From: Lachnoclostridium sp. UBA6558
Lineage (GTDB): Bacteria; Bacillota; Clostridia; Lachnospirales; Lachnospiraceae
Assembly (NCBI GenBank): GCA_002434335.1
Contig: DJJW01000016.1
Span: 91,169-97,680, forward strand
Length of the DNA stretch: 6,512 nt
Reading direction: 5' to 3'
The notes under the pieces were generated by a model. It was not told where the DNA came from and did not search any database. It was given only the letters and a program-made list of their open reading frames with translations. Shown here one piece after another: positions 1-6,388 of the stretch. How positions within the stretch are numbered: position 1 is the first letter of the stretch; each line of letters opens with the position of its first letter. The translations under genes and the position numbers were made by a program.

Positions 1-1411
1 TCAGATCATCTATAAGCCAGGTTAACAGTATCCTTTGGGACTGCCGCATTCCTTCCATGGGCAGGTTCTTATTTCTATCCTTAACGGTATGCTCTTTTGG
101 TTTATAGCTGTCGCCGGTTCCAAGCCTGGCACCGTAACTATTCACCAGCTTGCGTAAATTATCAAAACCGATTCCATATTTGGCCGAAACAGCCTCTATA
201 TAAATATTTCTCTCGATTTCCTCGGTAAACTGCAGCATTTTCTTTGCTGTTTCATTAAAGAATTTTGTCTTCTGCTCCGGGTCATTCATATCAAAATCCC
301 GCTCTGTGACTTCCACCTCAAAGAGAAAGGAATTCTTGGCAGTCTCTATTCGCTTTTGGAATTCCTCGGCACCTAAGGCTTTGATAAATTCATCCGGGTC
401 TTTATACGGCTTCATATCAATTACCTTTACCGTTAAGCCCACATCCTTCAGGATTGGTATCGCTCTTAAAGCTGCCTTGGTACCTGCCGCATCACTATCG
501 TAAGTTAACAACACCTCTCCGGTATACCGCTTAATAAGATTAGCCTGTAACCCCGTAAAAGCAGTTCCAAGGGATGCCACTGCATTGGTAAACCCTGCCT
601 GATGAAGTGCTATCACATCCATATAACCTTCGCAGATAAGAAAATTCGATTTTCTTGAGGTTCTTGCAAAATTAAGGCCATACAGATTTCTGCTCTTATC
701 AAAAAGTTTGGTCTCAGGTGAATTTAGATATTTAGGAAGTCCATCCCCCATTACACGTCCGCCAAACCCAATAACCCGGTTATTCGCATCCATAATAGGA
801 AACATGACTCTGTTCCAGAATTTGTCGTATACCTTGTGTTTCTCATCAAAGTTTACAAGTCCCGACTCTCTTAAAACCTCATCATCATAACCCAAATGTT
901 TTAAATACTTATAAATGTCATCTCCTGTCTGGTTGGAGTATCCAAGTCCGAATTTCTTTATGGTATCCTCCGATAACTGCCTGTTTACCAGATAGTCCAT
1001 GGCAGCTTGTCCTCTGGGAGATTTCAATTGAAAATAATAATACTTGGCGGCTTCTTTATTAATTTCTAATAATCTTGCCTTTAAACCTGCCTGACGTCTG
1101 GCTTCTTCACTGATTTCAGCTTCCGGCAATGTTACTCCGACTCTACCCGCCAGATACTTTAAGGCCTCTACAAAGGTGTAGTTCTCATACTCCATAATAA
1201 AGGTAAATACATTGCCTCCTACACCGCAGCCAAAGCAGTGATACATCTGTTTAGAGACACTGACGCTAAAGGAAGGAGATTTTTCACTGTGAAAGGGGCA
1301 CAGTCCCATATGGCTGCTGCCTTTCCGCTGTAATTTCACATAGGAACTGATTACATCTACTATGTCATTCTTCTGTCTTACTTCTTCTACCAGTTCTTCC
1401 GGATAAAACAT
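1..1411 (-). CDS. dnaG: DNA primase DnaG (3' end beyond the left edge)
   Basis: DnaG makes the short RNA primers that start Okazaki fragments and acts with the replicative helicase at the fork. About 470 codons are present. Residues 38-62 form the N-terminal CHC2 zinc finger (CPFH, then CFGC; ligands C38, H41, C59, C62). The catalytic core follows, with MFPIMDANNRVIGFGGR just before the TOPRIM domain. TOPRIM metal-binding residues are visible: E261 in ICEGYMDV, D305 and D307 in TYDSDAAG, then KDPDEF. The last visible residues (QSQRILLTWLIDDL) look like the start of the C-terminal helicase-binding domain. Family members are usually about 600 residues, so roughly 125 are missing because of the window edge, not a mutation. 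The ATG start is supported by AGGAGA at 1416-1421. The gene lies 274 bp downstream of dgt. In Firmicutes sigA often follows. Identification is secure. Confidence 0.97.
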   Translation of the reverse strand, partial: MFYPEELVEEVRQKNDIVDVISSYVKLQRKGSSHMGLCPFHSEKSPSFSVSVSKQMYHCFGCGVGGNVFTFIMEYENYTFVEALKYLAGRVGVTLPEAEISEEARRQAGLKARLLEINKEAAKYYYFQLKSPRGQAAMDYLVNRQLSEDTIKKFGLGYSNQTGDDIYKYLKHLGYDDEVLRESGLVNFDEKHKVYDKFWNRVMFPIMDANNRVIGFGGRVMGDGLPKYLNSPETKLFDKSRNLYGLNFARTSRKSNFLICEGYMDVIALHQAGFTNAVASLGTAFTGLQANLIKRYTGEVLLTYDSDAAGTKAALRAIPILKDVGLTVKVIDMKPYKDPDEFIKALGAEEFQKRIETAKNSFLFEVEVTERDFDMNDPEQKTKFFNETAKKMLQFTEEIERNIYIEAVSAKYGIGFDNLRKLVNSYGARLGTGDSYKPKEHTVKDRNKNLPMEGMRQSQRILLTWLIDDL

Positions 1412-1685
1412 GTCTTCTCCTTTTCCTTTTTAATATAAATCTATCTATCTTATACTTACTTCTTTGTAACTTGATATATTGTAATTTTTACTTTAAAATT
1501 CCAACTTAAATAATTATTTTCATTTTTGCTGATTAACTTTTAGCTATTAGCTAGAATCTGGTTTGTTTCATTTATTGCTCATTTATGATTTGAACTTTTT
1601 ATACTAACCATTTATTTTTTTTCTTACCTTTTGTCTAACCTTTCCTTTAAAGGATTTGACTTCTATCATTTTTATATCTCTTAAT
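1412..1685. other. AT-rich gap between dgt and dnaG
   Basis: These 274 bp separate two same-strand genes and hold no convincing gene. Two small symmetrical sequences are visible: a perfect 12-bp palindrome TCCTTTAAAGGA at 1643-1654, just downstream of the dgt stop, and two copies of the palindrome TAGCTA separated by one base (1541-1553). Neither is followed by a clear U-run in the direction of transcription, so I do not call a terminator. I also find no well-spaced pair of -35 and -10 boxes on the minus strand. The gap is long for a tight operon, so dnaG may have its own start site here, but the sequence does not show it clearly. Confidence 0.5.
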
Positions 1686-2732
1686 CTAATATACACTCCA
1701 GAAACGAGGGATAGCAATCTCATTAAATTTAGCCACAGCATAACGGTCCGTCATCCCTGCTATATAATCACATACCGCTCTGGCTTCTTTTTCCTCTTTT
1801 TCTTTAATCATATTAAAGTACTCCTCGGGCAGAAGTTCAAGATTCTTACTGTAATATTCAAACAGGTACTTTAACATAGTCTCTGCTTTTTGCTCTTCTC
1901 CTTTGGCTTTTGGATTGGTATATACACTGTAAAACATATACTTTCTCATACCAAACATGGCTTTTTCTATTTCAGGAGACATTAAGATATCATCCTTGTC
2001 CTCACTGCAGCTTACAATATCATGTATTATTCTGTTTAACCGTTCTCTGGAACTGTGACCCAGAATATCAGTAAATTCCGTGGGAATATCTTCTTCTGAA
2101 ATGATATGTCCTCTGATAGCATCATCAATATCATGATTGATATAGGCTATTTTATCGGATAATCTGACTATTTTCCCTTCAAGAGTCTTAGGAACTCCAT
2201 TGGTCTGATGATTAACAATACCGTCTCTTACTTCTTTCGTCAAATTGAGCCCCCTGCCGTGATTCTCCAGAAGTTCAACGACACGTATACTCTGCAGATG
2301 ATGTTCGAACCCTTCCGGGCAAATAGAATTTAAGGCCCTCTCTCCGGCATGACCGAAGGGTGTATGTCCCAGATCATGTCCTAATGCTATCGCTTCCGTC
2401 AGATCCTCATTCAGTCTTAAGGCTCTGGCAATGGTTCTGGCATTCTGGGATACCTCAAGGGTATGGGTAAGTCTCGTCCTGTAATGATCTCCTTCCGGAG
2501 CAAGAAATACCTGTGTTTTATGCTTTAATCGTCGAAAGGCTTTGGAATGAAGAATCCGGTCCCTGTCTCTTTGATAAATTGGCCTTAGATCACAAGGGTC
2601 CTCATACACATCCCTGCCCATAGAATTATCACTAAAGGAGGCGTATTTACTCAAAAACTGATGTTCTCTTTGTTCCAGCTTTTCACGCATGCTTAATGTC
2701 TTCGCCATTTTTTCTTTTTCTGCTTCTTCCAT
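1686..2732 (-). CDS. dgt: dGTP triphosphohydrolase-like HD-domain protein
   Basis: This 348-residue protein belongs to the HD-domain dNTP triphosphohydrolase family, which splits a dNTP (classically dGTP) into the deoxynucleoside and triphosphate and so tunes dNTP pools. The N-terminal block RDRDRILHSKAFRRLKHKTQV is typical of the family. The metal-binding HD residues are H90 (RLTHTLEV), H119 and D120 (ALGHDLGHTPFGHAGE, with H123 and H128 also conserved) and D193 (VRLSDKIAYINHD). The length fits the shorter Gram-positive 'dGTPase-like' branch; substrate preference cannot be read from sequence, and another dNTP is possible. I chose the ATG at 2732 because AAGGAG lies 7 nt upstream; the frame is open further, to 2861, but that start has no proper spacing to a binding site and would overlap the SDR gene. 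It lies 103 bp downstream of the SDR and upstream of dnaG, the usual clostridial dgt-dnaG order. Confidence 0.93.
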   Translation of the reverse strand: MEEAEKEKMAKTLSMREKLEQREHQFLSKYASFSDNSMGRDVYEDPCDLRPIYQRDRDRILHSKAFRRLKHKTQVFLAPEGDHYRTRLTHTLEVSQNARTIARALRLNEDLTEAIALGHDLGHTPFGHAGERALNSICPEGFEHHLQSIRVVELLENHGRGLNLTKEVRDGIVNHQTNGVPKTLEGKIVRLSDKIAYINHDIDDAIRGHIISEEDIPTEFTDILGHSSRERLNRIIHDIVSCSEDKDDILMSPEIEKAMFGMRKYMFYSVYTNPKAKGEEQKAETMLKYLFEYYSKNLELLPEEYFNMIKEKEEKEARAVCDYIAGMTDRYAVAKFNEIAIPRFWSVY

Positions 2733-2739
2733 ACCTGTT

Positions 2740-2745
2740 CTCCTT
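2740..2745 (-). promoter_or_regulatory. Ribosome binding site that fixes the dgt start
   Basis: AAGGAG on the minus strand stands 7 nt before the ATG at 2732. It decides between this start and a 43-codon N-terminal extension beginning at 2861, whose residues are rich in Lys and Asn and do not resemble the family. Confidence 0.8.
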
Positions 2746-2835
2746 TCTTTCAGATTAATGCTTATATTAATAATATTCCACCAAAACTTCCTGTTTCCTT
2801 TTTTTATTTTCAAAATTTTGCTTTTCCGGTCGAAC

Positions 2836-3573
2836 TTAACCCTTATATTCCCAGCCTTCATCCTTATGATATATCATGCGTTTGCTCATACCGCCATCTA
2901 TCGTGATATTCTCTCCGTTTATAAAGCCGCTGTCTTCACTGCACAGGTACATGGCAAGCTTTGCGATATCTTCTGTCTTTCCGATTCTTTTTACCGGATG
3001 CTGCTCCTTGTCCTCTTTGGAAAATTCCTCTCCTGTAGTATCAATCCATCCAGGTGAAATACAGTTCACCCTTACTCTGCCCGCCAGACTGACTGCCATG
3101 GCATGGGTTAGCGCCACAATACCGCCTTTTGCTGCTGAGTAACTCTCTGTATCCTCCTGGGACATGGCAGCTCTGGTAGAGGCAATGTTTACGATTGCAC
3201 CACCTTCTCTAAAATACTCCATAAACAGTTTCGTCAGATAGTATGGTGCGCCTACTCCTACCCGCAGTACTTCATCAAAGGCTTCAAAACTGCAGCCGGA
3301 GAGAAGGCCCTTGTTGCTGAAACACGCATTGTTTATAAGATAATCAATTTTGCCATACCGGTTAAGTACTTCTGCTACAAAGAGCTGAATATCCTGTTCT
3401 GCTTTTAAGTCTCCCGTAAAATAAAAGTCGGGAAGATTTGAATTTAATGTATTCTCTGTGAGTATGTCCATAACTGCTGTTCTGGCACCTGCTGCCTGAA
3501 AGTGCTCTGCCATACTACGGCCAATTCCTTTGGCACCTCCGGTTATAACGACTACTTTGCCTGTAAAATCCAT
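2836..3573 (-). CDS. Short-chain dehydrogenase/reductase (SDR), substrate unknown
   Basis: A 245-residue classical-length SDR, a cytosolic NAD(P)(H)-dependent oxidoreductase with a Rossmann fold. The cofactor motif TGGAKGIG spans residues 11-18. D36 at the end of the second strand (TAVMD) suggests NAD(H) rather than NADP(H), an inference. The catalytic residues S132 (NIAST), Y145 and K149 (YSAAK) are all present, as is the C-terminal SGFINGENITIDGG. Two conserved positions differ: the usual NNAG is NNAC (residues 81-84), and the Asn of the catalytic tetrad appears to be Gly at position 106 (LRVGVGAPYYL). The C-terminal tail after DGG (KRMIYHKDEGWEYKG) is longer than usual. GAGGTG lies 9 nt before the ATG. 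It may be co-transcribed with dgt, 103 bp downstream. The substrate cannot be inferred: sugar, polyol, acyl and steroid SDRs share these motifs. Confidence 0.9.
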   Translation of the reverse strand: MDFTGKVVVITGGAKGIGRSMAEHFQAAGARTAVMDILTENTLNSNLPDFYFTGDLKAEQDIQLFVAEVLNRYGKIDYLINNACFSNKGLLSGCSFEAFDEVLRVGVGAPYYLTKLFMEYFREGGAIVNIASTRAAMSQEDTESYSAAKGGIVALTHAMAVSLAGRVRVNCISPGWIDTTGEEFSKEDKEQHPVKRIGKTEDIAKLAMYLCSEDSGFINGENITIDGGMSKRMIYHKDEGWEYKG

Positions 3574-3638
3574 TTATGCCTGCACCTCATTTCATTATTT
3601 TTTCTAAATTTATATAACTTAATAAATTGTTTGAACTT

Positions 3639-3644
3639 ATTATA
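3639..3644 (-). promoter_or_regulatory. Candidate -10 box upstream of the SDR gene
   Basis: A perfect TATAAT is found on the minus strand about 65 bp before the SDR start. No good -35 hexamer stands 16-18 bp upstream of it, and the surroundings are AT-rich, so a chance match is possible. It is the best promoter candidate I can see for the SDR gene and perhaps dgt. Confidence 0.3.
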
Positions 3645-4088
3645 CTATAGTTATCTGTACTTAAGGTGGATATTAGATTTGCCTCTATCTGTCGAAATTT
3701 TTTGTTAAATATAAATATTTGATAATGACCTATAAATTCATAGTTTGCCTACATAAAGTGTTTTAAAACTACCATGCCTATTTATGCTTTTGTCCTTTTC
3801 CAAATATTAAATATATATGCAAACTTTTGTACCTAAGTCATGAGACAAATAATATTGATTTTGCATCAATTGTTTTTTTATATTTTCTTAAAACTCTCAT
3901 ATTTTAAAACTTACAAAACGCTTCAGAATGCTTCTCTTTGCCTAATTTACTTTATAATTATGAAAACGCAACACCGCTCCCCATAGCTGGCCTTTCTGTA
4001 GTATCAAATTATAGCCAACAAAGCACAGTGTTAAGCCTTGCACGAACAGTTTTCAGACTCACACTGGAAAAGGTCAAATCCACCACAC
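3645..4088. other. Gene-free region with a GC-richer patch
   Basis: I recognise no gene in this stretch. Positions 3645-3960 are very AT-rich and hold only a near-perfect palindrome, CTATAAATTCATAG (3730-3743), and a 6-bp A/T stem at 3854-3870 followed by T7. Positions 3961-4080 are different: about 44% GC by count, far above the flanking DNA and close to coding DNA. A plus-strand open frame from a TTG at 3938 crosses this patch but has no ribosome binding site and no familiar motif. Minus-strand frames are short and broken by stops. A decayed gene or a structured RNA are both possible; I cannot choose. Confidence 0.5.
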
Positions 4089-4115
4089 ATTTCATAATAT
4101 GGAACATTATGAAAT
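4089..4115. repeat. Perfect 10-bp inverted repeat
   Basis: ATTTCATAAT (4089-4098) and ATTATGAAAT (4106-4115) are exact reverse complements separated by 7 nt. The stem has only one G-C pair per arm and no U-tail follows on either strand, so it is a poor terminator. It could be an operator for a dimeric regulator or a chance feature of AT-rich DNA. It lies about 20 bp from the hairpin that probably terminates the tRNA. Confidence 0.6.
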
Positions 4116-4136
4116 ATAGCATACTTGGTATAATGA

Positions 4137-4177
4137 AAGAAGCAGCAGGATCAAATACACCAATCCTACTGCTTCTT
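4137..4177 (-). terminator. Probable terminator hairpin of the tRNA-Pro transcript
   Basis: Two 15-nt arms (4137-4151 and 4163-4177) flank an 11-nt loop. On the minus strand all 15 pairs form, one of them G-U; on the plus strand that same position is a C-A mismatch. This asymmetry indicates the RNA is made from the minus strand, where the hairpin begins 25 nt after the tRNA 3' end. The tail on that strand is U-rich but interrupted (UUUCAUUAU), so termination may be moderate. Confidence 0.6.
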
Positions 4178-4202
4178 AATATATACCGCTTTAAATAAAA
4201 AA

Positions 4203-4277
4203 TCGAGGCGACAAGATTTGAACTTGCGACCTCTGCGTCCCTAACACAGCGCTCTAGCCAAGCTGAGCCACGCCTCG
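4203..4277 (-). tRNA. tRNA-Pro, anticodon AGG
   Basis: All arms of a 75-nt tRNA can be folded by eye. The acceptor stem is CGAGGCG with CGCCTCG (7 pairs, with the C1-G72 pair typical of proline tRNAs), and the discriminator base is A. The D stem is GCTC/GAGC with a 10-nt loop containing GG. The anticodon stem is CTGTG/CGCAG with one U-G pair, and its 7-nt loop TTAGGGA places AGG at positions 34-36 with G37, as expected for proline. The variable loop is 5 nt, and the T arm GCAAG-TTCAAAT-CTTGT has one G-U pair. The 3' CCA is not encoded; T-rich DNA follows, so CCA must be added by the CCA-adding enzyme. The body matches tRNA-Pro of Bacillus type (GTGGCTCAGCTTGG). The odd feature is A34: bacteria normally use UGG, GGG or CGG for proline. 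A34 would probably need deamination to inosine by TadA to read more than CCU. Confidence 0.93.
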
Positions 4278-4311
4278 ATATTTGTATGTGATCAGCTTTT
4301 TTATTTTGCTC

Positions 4312-4341
4312 TTGCGTCTCACAACAACATTATAATATAAT
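4312..4341 (+). promoter_or_regulatory. Candidate promoter of queH
   Basis: TTGCGT (4312-4317) stands 18 bp before a perfect TATAAT (4336-4341); a second overlapping TATAAT starts at 4331, with TTGCTC 19 bp upstream of it. The -35 matches are weak (3 of 6) but both -10 boxes are perfect. Transcription would start near 4348 and leave an untranslated leader of about 120 nt before queH. Confidence 0.45.
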
Positions 4342-4360
4342 ATTCTAGAGAAAAAATCAA
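4332..4360 (-). promoter_or_regulatory. Probable promoter of tRNA-Pro
   Basis: On the minus strand, TTGATT (4355-4360) and TATTAT (4332-4337) are spaced by 17 bp, a good sigma-A arrangement. Transcription would start near 4325 and give a leader of about 48 nt to be removed by RNase P. The -10 region is shared with the plus-strand queH promoter candidate. Confidence 0.6.
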
Positions 4361-4419
4361 GTAGAATTTTCATATTTTTTTAAAAAATTTAAAAATTATT
4401 ATTAAGTACAAAAAAAAGC

Positions 4420-4451
4420 CCTAAAAACTGCCAAAGACATACAGATTTAGG
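4420..4451 (+). promoter_or_regulatory. Small hairpin in the queH leader
   Basis: CCTAAA (4420-4425) pairs with TTTAGG (4446-4451), and CTG (4428-4430) with CAG (4442-4444), leaving an 11-nt loop. The structure ends 6 nt before the ribosome binding site and does not cover it. It does not match the preQ1-I riboswitch consensus, though queuosine genes are often under preQ1 control. A chance hairpin is quite possible. Confidence 0.25.
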
Positions 4452-4457
4452 TGAAAA

Positions 4458-4463
4458 CGGAGG
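4458..4463 (+). promoter_or_regulatory. Ribosome binding site supporting a TTG start for queH
   Basis: CGGAGG lies 6 nt before the TTG at 4470. There is no in-frame ATG nearby; the first internal Met (residue 61) lies beyond the conserved CCAPC motif, so the TTG is needed to make a complete protein. Confidence 0.8.
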
Positions 4464-4469
4464 ATATCA

Positions 4470-5117
4470 TTGGAAAACATTATAAATTATCAAAAAGAGC
4501 TGGAAAAAACTCTATCAAATATAACCGCACAAGGCAGTACCCCCACTCTTCTGCTCCACAGCTGCTGTGCCCCCTGCAGCAGTTATTGTCTGGAATACCT
4601 GTCAGATTATTTTAATATTACCATATATTATTATAATCCTAATATCTCCATGAAAGAGGAATATGACCGCAGAGTAGAAGAACAGAAGCGACTAATCAGT
4701 GCTATGCCTGTAAAATATCCTATTTCTTTCCTGGAGGGCAGTTATGAACCGGAACTCTTTTATAAAATTGCCAAAGGCAAGGAAAACCAACCCGAGGGTG
4801 GTGAAAGATGTTTCGGCTGTTATGAACTCCGTCTGAGAGAAGCAGCCAAATGTGCGAAGGAAAATGGATTTGATTATTTTACCACTACCCTCACGATCAG
4901 TCCTCACAAAAATGCTGCCAAACTAAATTCTATCGGCGAAGCTGTAGCTGTTGAATATGGAGCTGTATATCTCCGCTCGGATTTTAAGAAAAAAAACGGC
5001 TACAAGCGCTCCATTGAATTATCAAAGGAATTTGCTCTATACAGACAGGATTACTGCGGATGTGTCTACTCTATGATTCGTTCCAGAGAAGGACAGGAAT
5101 CAAAAGACAATGAATAA
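4470..5117 (+). CDS. queH: Epoxyqueuosine reductase QueH
   Basis: QueH (formerly the DUF208 family) reduces epoxyqueuosine to queuosine at the wobble base of tRNAs for Tyr, His, Asp and Asn. It is the metal-dependent replacement for the cobalamin enzyme QueG and acts in the cytosol on tRNA. The 215 residues carry the family's cysteine motifs in order: HSCCAPCSSYC (C32, C33, C36, C40), ERCFGC (C114, C117) and DYCGC (C196, C198). These serve as iron-sulfur and metal ligands or as a redox pair in studied members. LTISPHKN (residues 141-148) and SDFKKKNGYKRSIELSKE (170-187) are also typical of the family. No membrane segment or signal peptide is visible. Translation probably starts at a TTG with a good CGGAGG site. 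The gene stands alone, divergent from tRNA-Pro; no other queuosine gene is in the window, so preQ1 supply must be encoded elsewhere or salvaged. Confidence 0.93.
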   Translation: MENIINYQKELEKTLSNITAQGSTPTLLLHSCCAPCSSYCLEYLSDYFNITIYYYNPNISMKEEYDRRVEEQKRLISAMPVKYPISFLEGSYEPELFYKIAKGKENQPEGGERCFGCYELRLREAAKCAKENGFDYFTTTLTISPHKNAAKLNSIGEAVAVEYGAVYLRSDFKKKNGYKRSIELSKEFALYRQDYCGCVYSMIRSREGQESKDNE

Positions 5118-5614
5118 GTTTTAAGTTATTGTTTACAATTTACTGTAACGAAAAAATCCCTTAAAAATATGCCATTGATTTATGACAATATCGTGTGAAA
5201 ATATCTATTTAGAAATTTATATGGTTAATATCATTTTTAAATATAGTGTAGATATTATGAGAAGATTTTTATATGTAGAAAATCGTGTGAAAAATATTAT
5301 ACTAGAGTTTCATATATAGAAATATCATTAATACAAAAATATAATTAAGGAATTTACGTTTACTAATTTGTAGACACATACATTTAATAGCAACTTTTAG
5401 AAATAAATCAACCTTAAGTTAAAATAACTAATCTCTCAAATCATTTAATGAAATACTTAAATCTGCATAATATGTATTTAATATATACTTACATATACAC
5501 CACCTTCATGGTTTAATGGAAAAACTGGGTGTTATTGTAATGTAATATATCCCCACATCTTGTCTTGGGTAGATAATCCAATAAGTACAGATTATAAAAT
5601 AAAGGGAGATACCT
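5118..5614. other. Very AT-rich gene-free region before the lipoprotein gene
   Basis: No gene is supported on either strand: open frames are short and lack binding sites. Just after queH an imperfect stem (GTTTACA with TGTAAC, 5129-5147) is visible, but no U-run follows, so I do not call a terminator. Two degenerate repeat copies occupy part of 5178-5330 and are listed separately. The lipoprotein's promoter should lie in the right part. A TATAAA at 5593-5598 is too close to the ribosome binding site to be its -10 box, and I find no good pair of hexamers elsewhere. Confidence 0.5.
5178..5330. repeat. Two degenerate direct repeats, about 92 bp apart
   Basis: ATCGTGTGAAAA occurs at 5190-5201 and again, exactly, at 5282-5293. 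The similarity extends to both sides: GATTT begins shortly upstream of each copy, and each is followed by a TAGA tract and then AATATCATT (ending near 5236 and 5329). The copies have drifted, with small gaps, so this looks like an old duplication or a pair of binding sites. AT-rich composition inflates such matches; the 12-base exact core is the solid part. Confidence 0.5.
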
Positions 5615-6295
5615 ATGAAAAAAATTCTATTAATGTTCTTACTATTAACAGCTTTCGTACTTTCTGCCTGCGGTAAAAGTACCGATTCAAACAGTAATGG
5701 CAATACTTCTAATAATTCAGTCGGAACAGGCGATACTACTGAAAATACCGAAGCTTCAGAAACAAACGGGGAGGCTAAGGACACAGAAGAAAACACCTCA
5801 TCTGAGCTTGAGAATTTAGGAGATGTAAGTGTAGATAAAGGAGCTTCTGAAGTAGTACTCACAATACCTGCAACTTATATTGAAGGCAAAACACAAGAAG
5901 AGCTAAATCTGATCCGTGAGATGGAAGGTTACAAGTCTATTACCTTAAATGATGATGGCAGTGCCACCTATGTTATGACAAAGAAACAGCACCAGACAAT
6001 GATGACTGAAATCGCTGCTACAATAAATAACGCTATGAAGGAAATGGTTGGTTCTGTAGAATATCCAAATATTACAGAAGTAAAAGCAAATGATACATTT
6101 ACAGAATTTACAATCACAACAAAGTCTAAAGAATTAGATATGGGTGAATCTTTCACATATCTTACGTTTTATATGTACGGTGGAATGTACAATATTTTTA
6201 ATGATTCTGGGCCAGATAACATAACTGTAACCTATATTAATGCAGATACAGGTGAGACTCTTTCGACTTCTAATTCGTCTGACTTAATACAATAG
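5615..6295 (+). CDS. Secreted lipoprotein of unknown function
   Basis: The 226-residue product starts with a lipoprotein signal peptide: MKK, a hydrophobic stretch (residues 4-15) and the lipobox LSAC, with C19 as the lipidated cysteine. It should be anchored on the outer face of the cytoplasmic membrane after Lgt and Lsp processing. Residues 20-75 are a low-complexity linker rich in Ser, Thr, Asn, Gly and Glu, typical of a flexible tether. Residues 78-215 form the folded part, with VVLTIPATYIEGKTQEEL, a central helix-like stretch (123-145, MTKKQHQTMM onward) and FYMYGGMYNIF near 185-195. I have the impression that similar small lipoproteins occur in other Firmicutes, but I cannot name a characterised family or a ligand. 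AGGGAG lies 6 nt before the ATG. The gene has no same-strand neighbour within 490 bp and is followed by a likely terminator, so it is probably monocistronic. Confidence 0.88.
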   Translation: MKKILLMFLLLTAFVLSACGKSTDSNSNGNTSNNSVGTGDTTENTEASETNGEAKDTEENTSSELENLGDVSVDKGASEVVLTIPATYIEGKTQEELNLIREMEGYKSITLNDDGSATYVMTKKQHQTMMTEIAATINNAMKEMVGSVEYPNITEVKANDTFTEFTITTKSKELDMGESFTYLTFYMYGGMYNIFNDSGPDNITVTYINADTGETLSTSNSSDLIQ

Positions 6296-6388
6296 TAGAA
6301 TCGTTTTTCTACAACTGTAGTGTGTAATTTTAGATTCTTTGATGAAATTTTATTTTAAGTTTTATCCTTAATTCCTTCTAATTTAACG

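Noticed and set aside
2733..2861. N-terminal extension of dgt starting at 2861
   Set aside because: It overlaps the SDR gene, has its nearest AAGG directly against the ATG, and adds Lys/Asn-rich residues unlike the family. The start at 2732 has a well-placed AAGGAG.
2689..3142. Plus-strand open frames opposite dgt and SDR
   Set aside because: They lie antisense to two well-identified genes, have no binding site or conserved motif, and are explained by the genes on the other strand.
3854..3877. ATTGAT/ATCAAT hairpin followed by T7 as a terminator
   Set aside because: The stem has only 6 mostly A-T pairs, and there is no plus-strand gene upstream for it to terminate.
3938..4198. Open frame of 86 codons on the plus strand
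   Set aside because: TTG start without a ribosome binding site, no recognisable motif, and its end runs through the two inverted repeats next to the tRNA.
4381..4469. preQ1-I riboswitch upstream of queH
   Set aside because: AAAAACTG at 4423-4430 slightly resembles the A-rich tail, but no G-containing stem partner exists upstream and the required pseudoknot cannot be drawn.
5593..5598. TATAAA as the -10 box of the lipoprotein gene
   Set aside because: Transcription would start inside the ribosome binding site at 5603-5608, and no -35 box lies at the right distance.
5506..5862. Minus-strand open frame of 118 codons, rich in Ser and Val
   Set aside because: It is antisense to the signal peptide and repetitive linker of the lipoprotein, which explains its composition; no binding site is seen.
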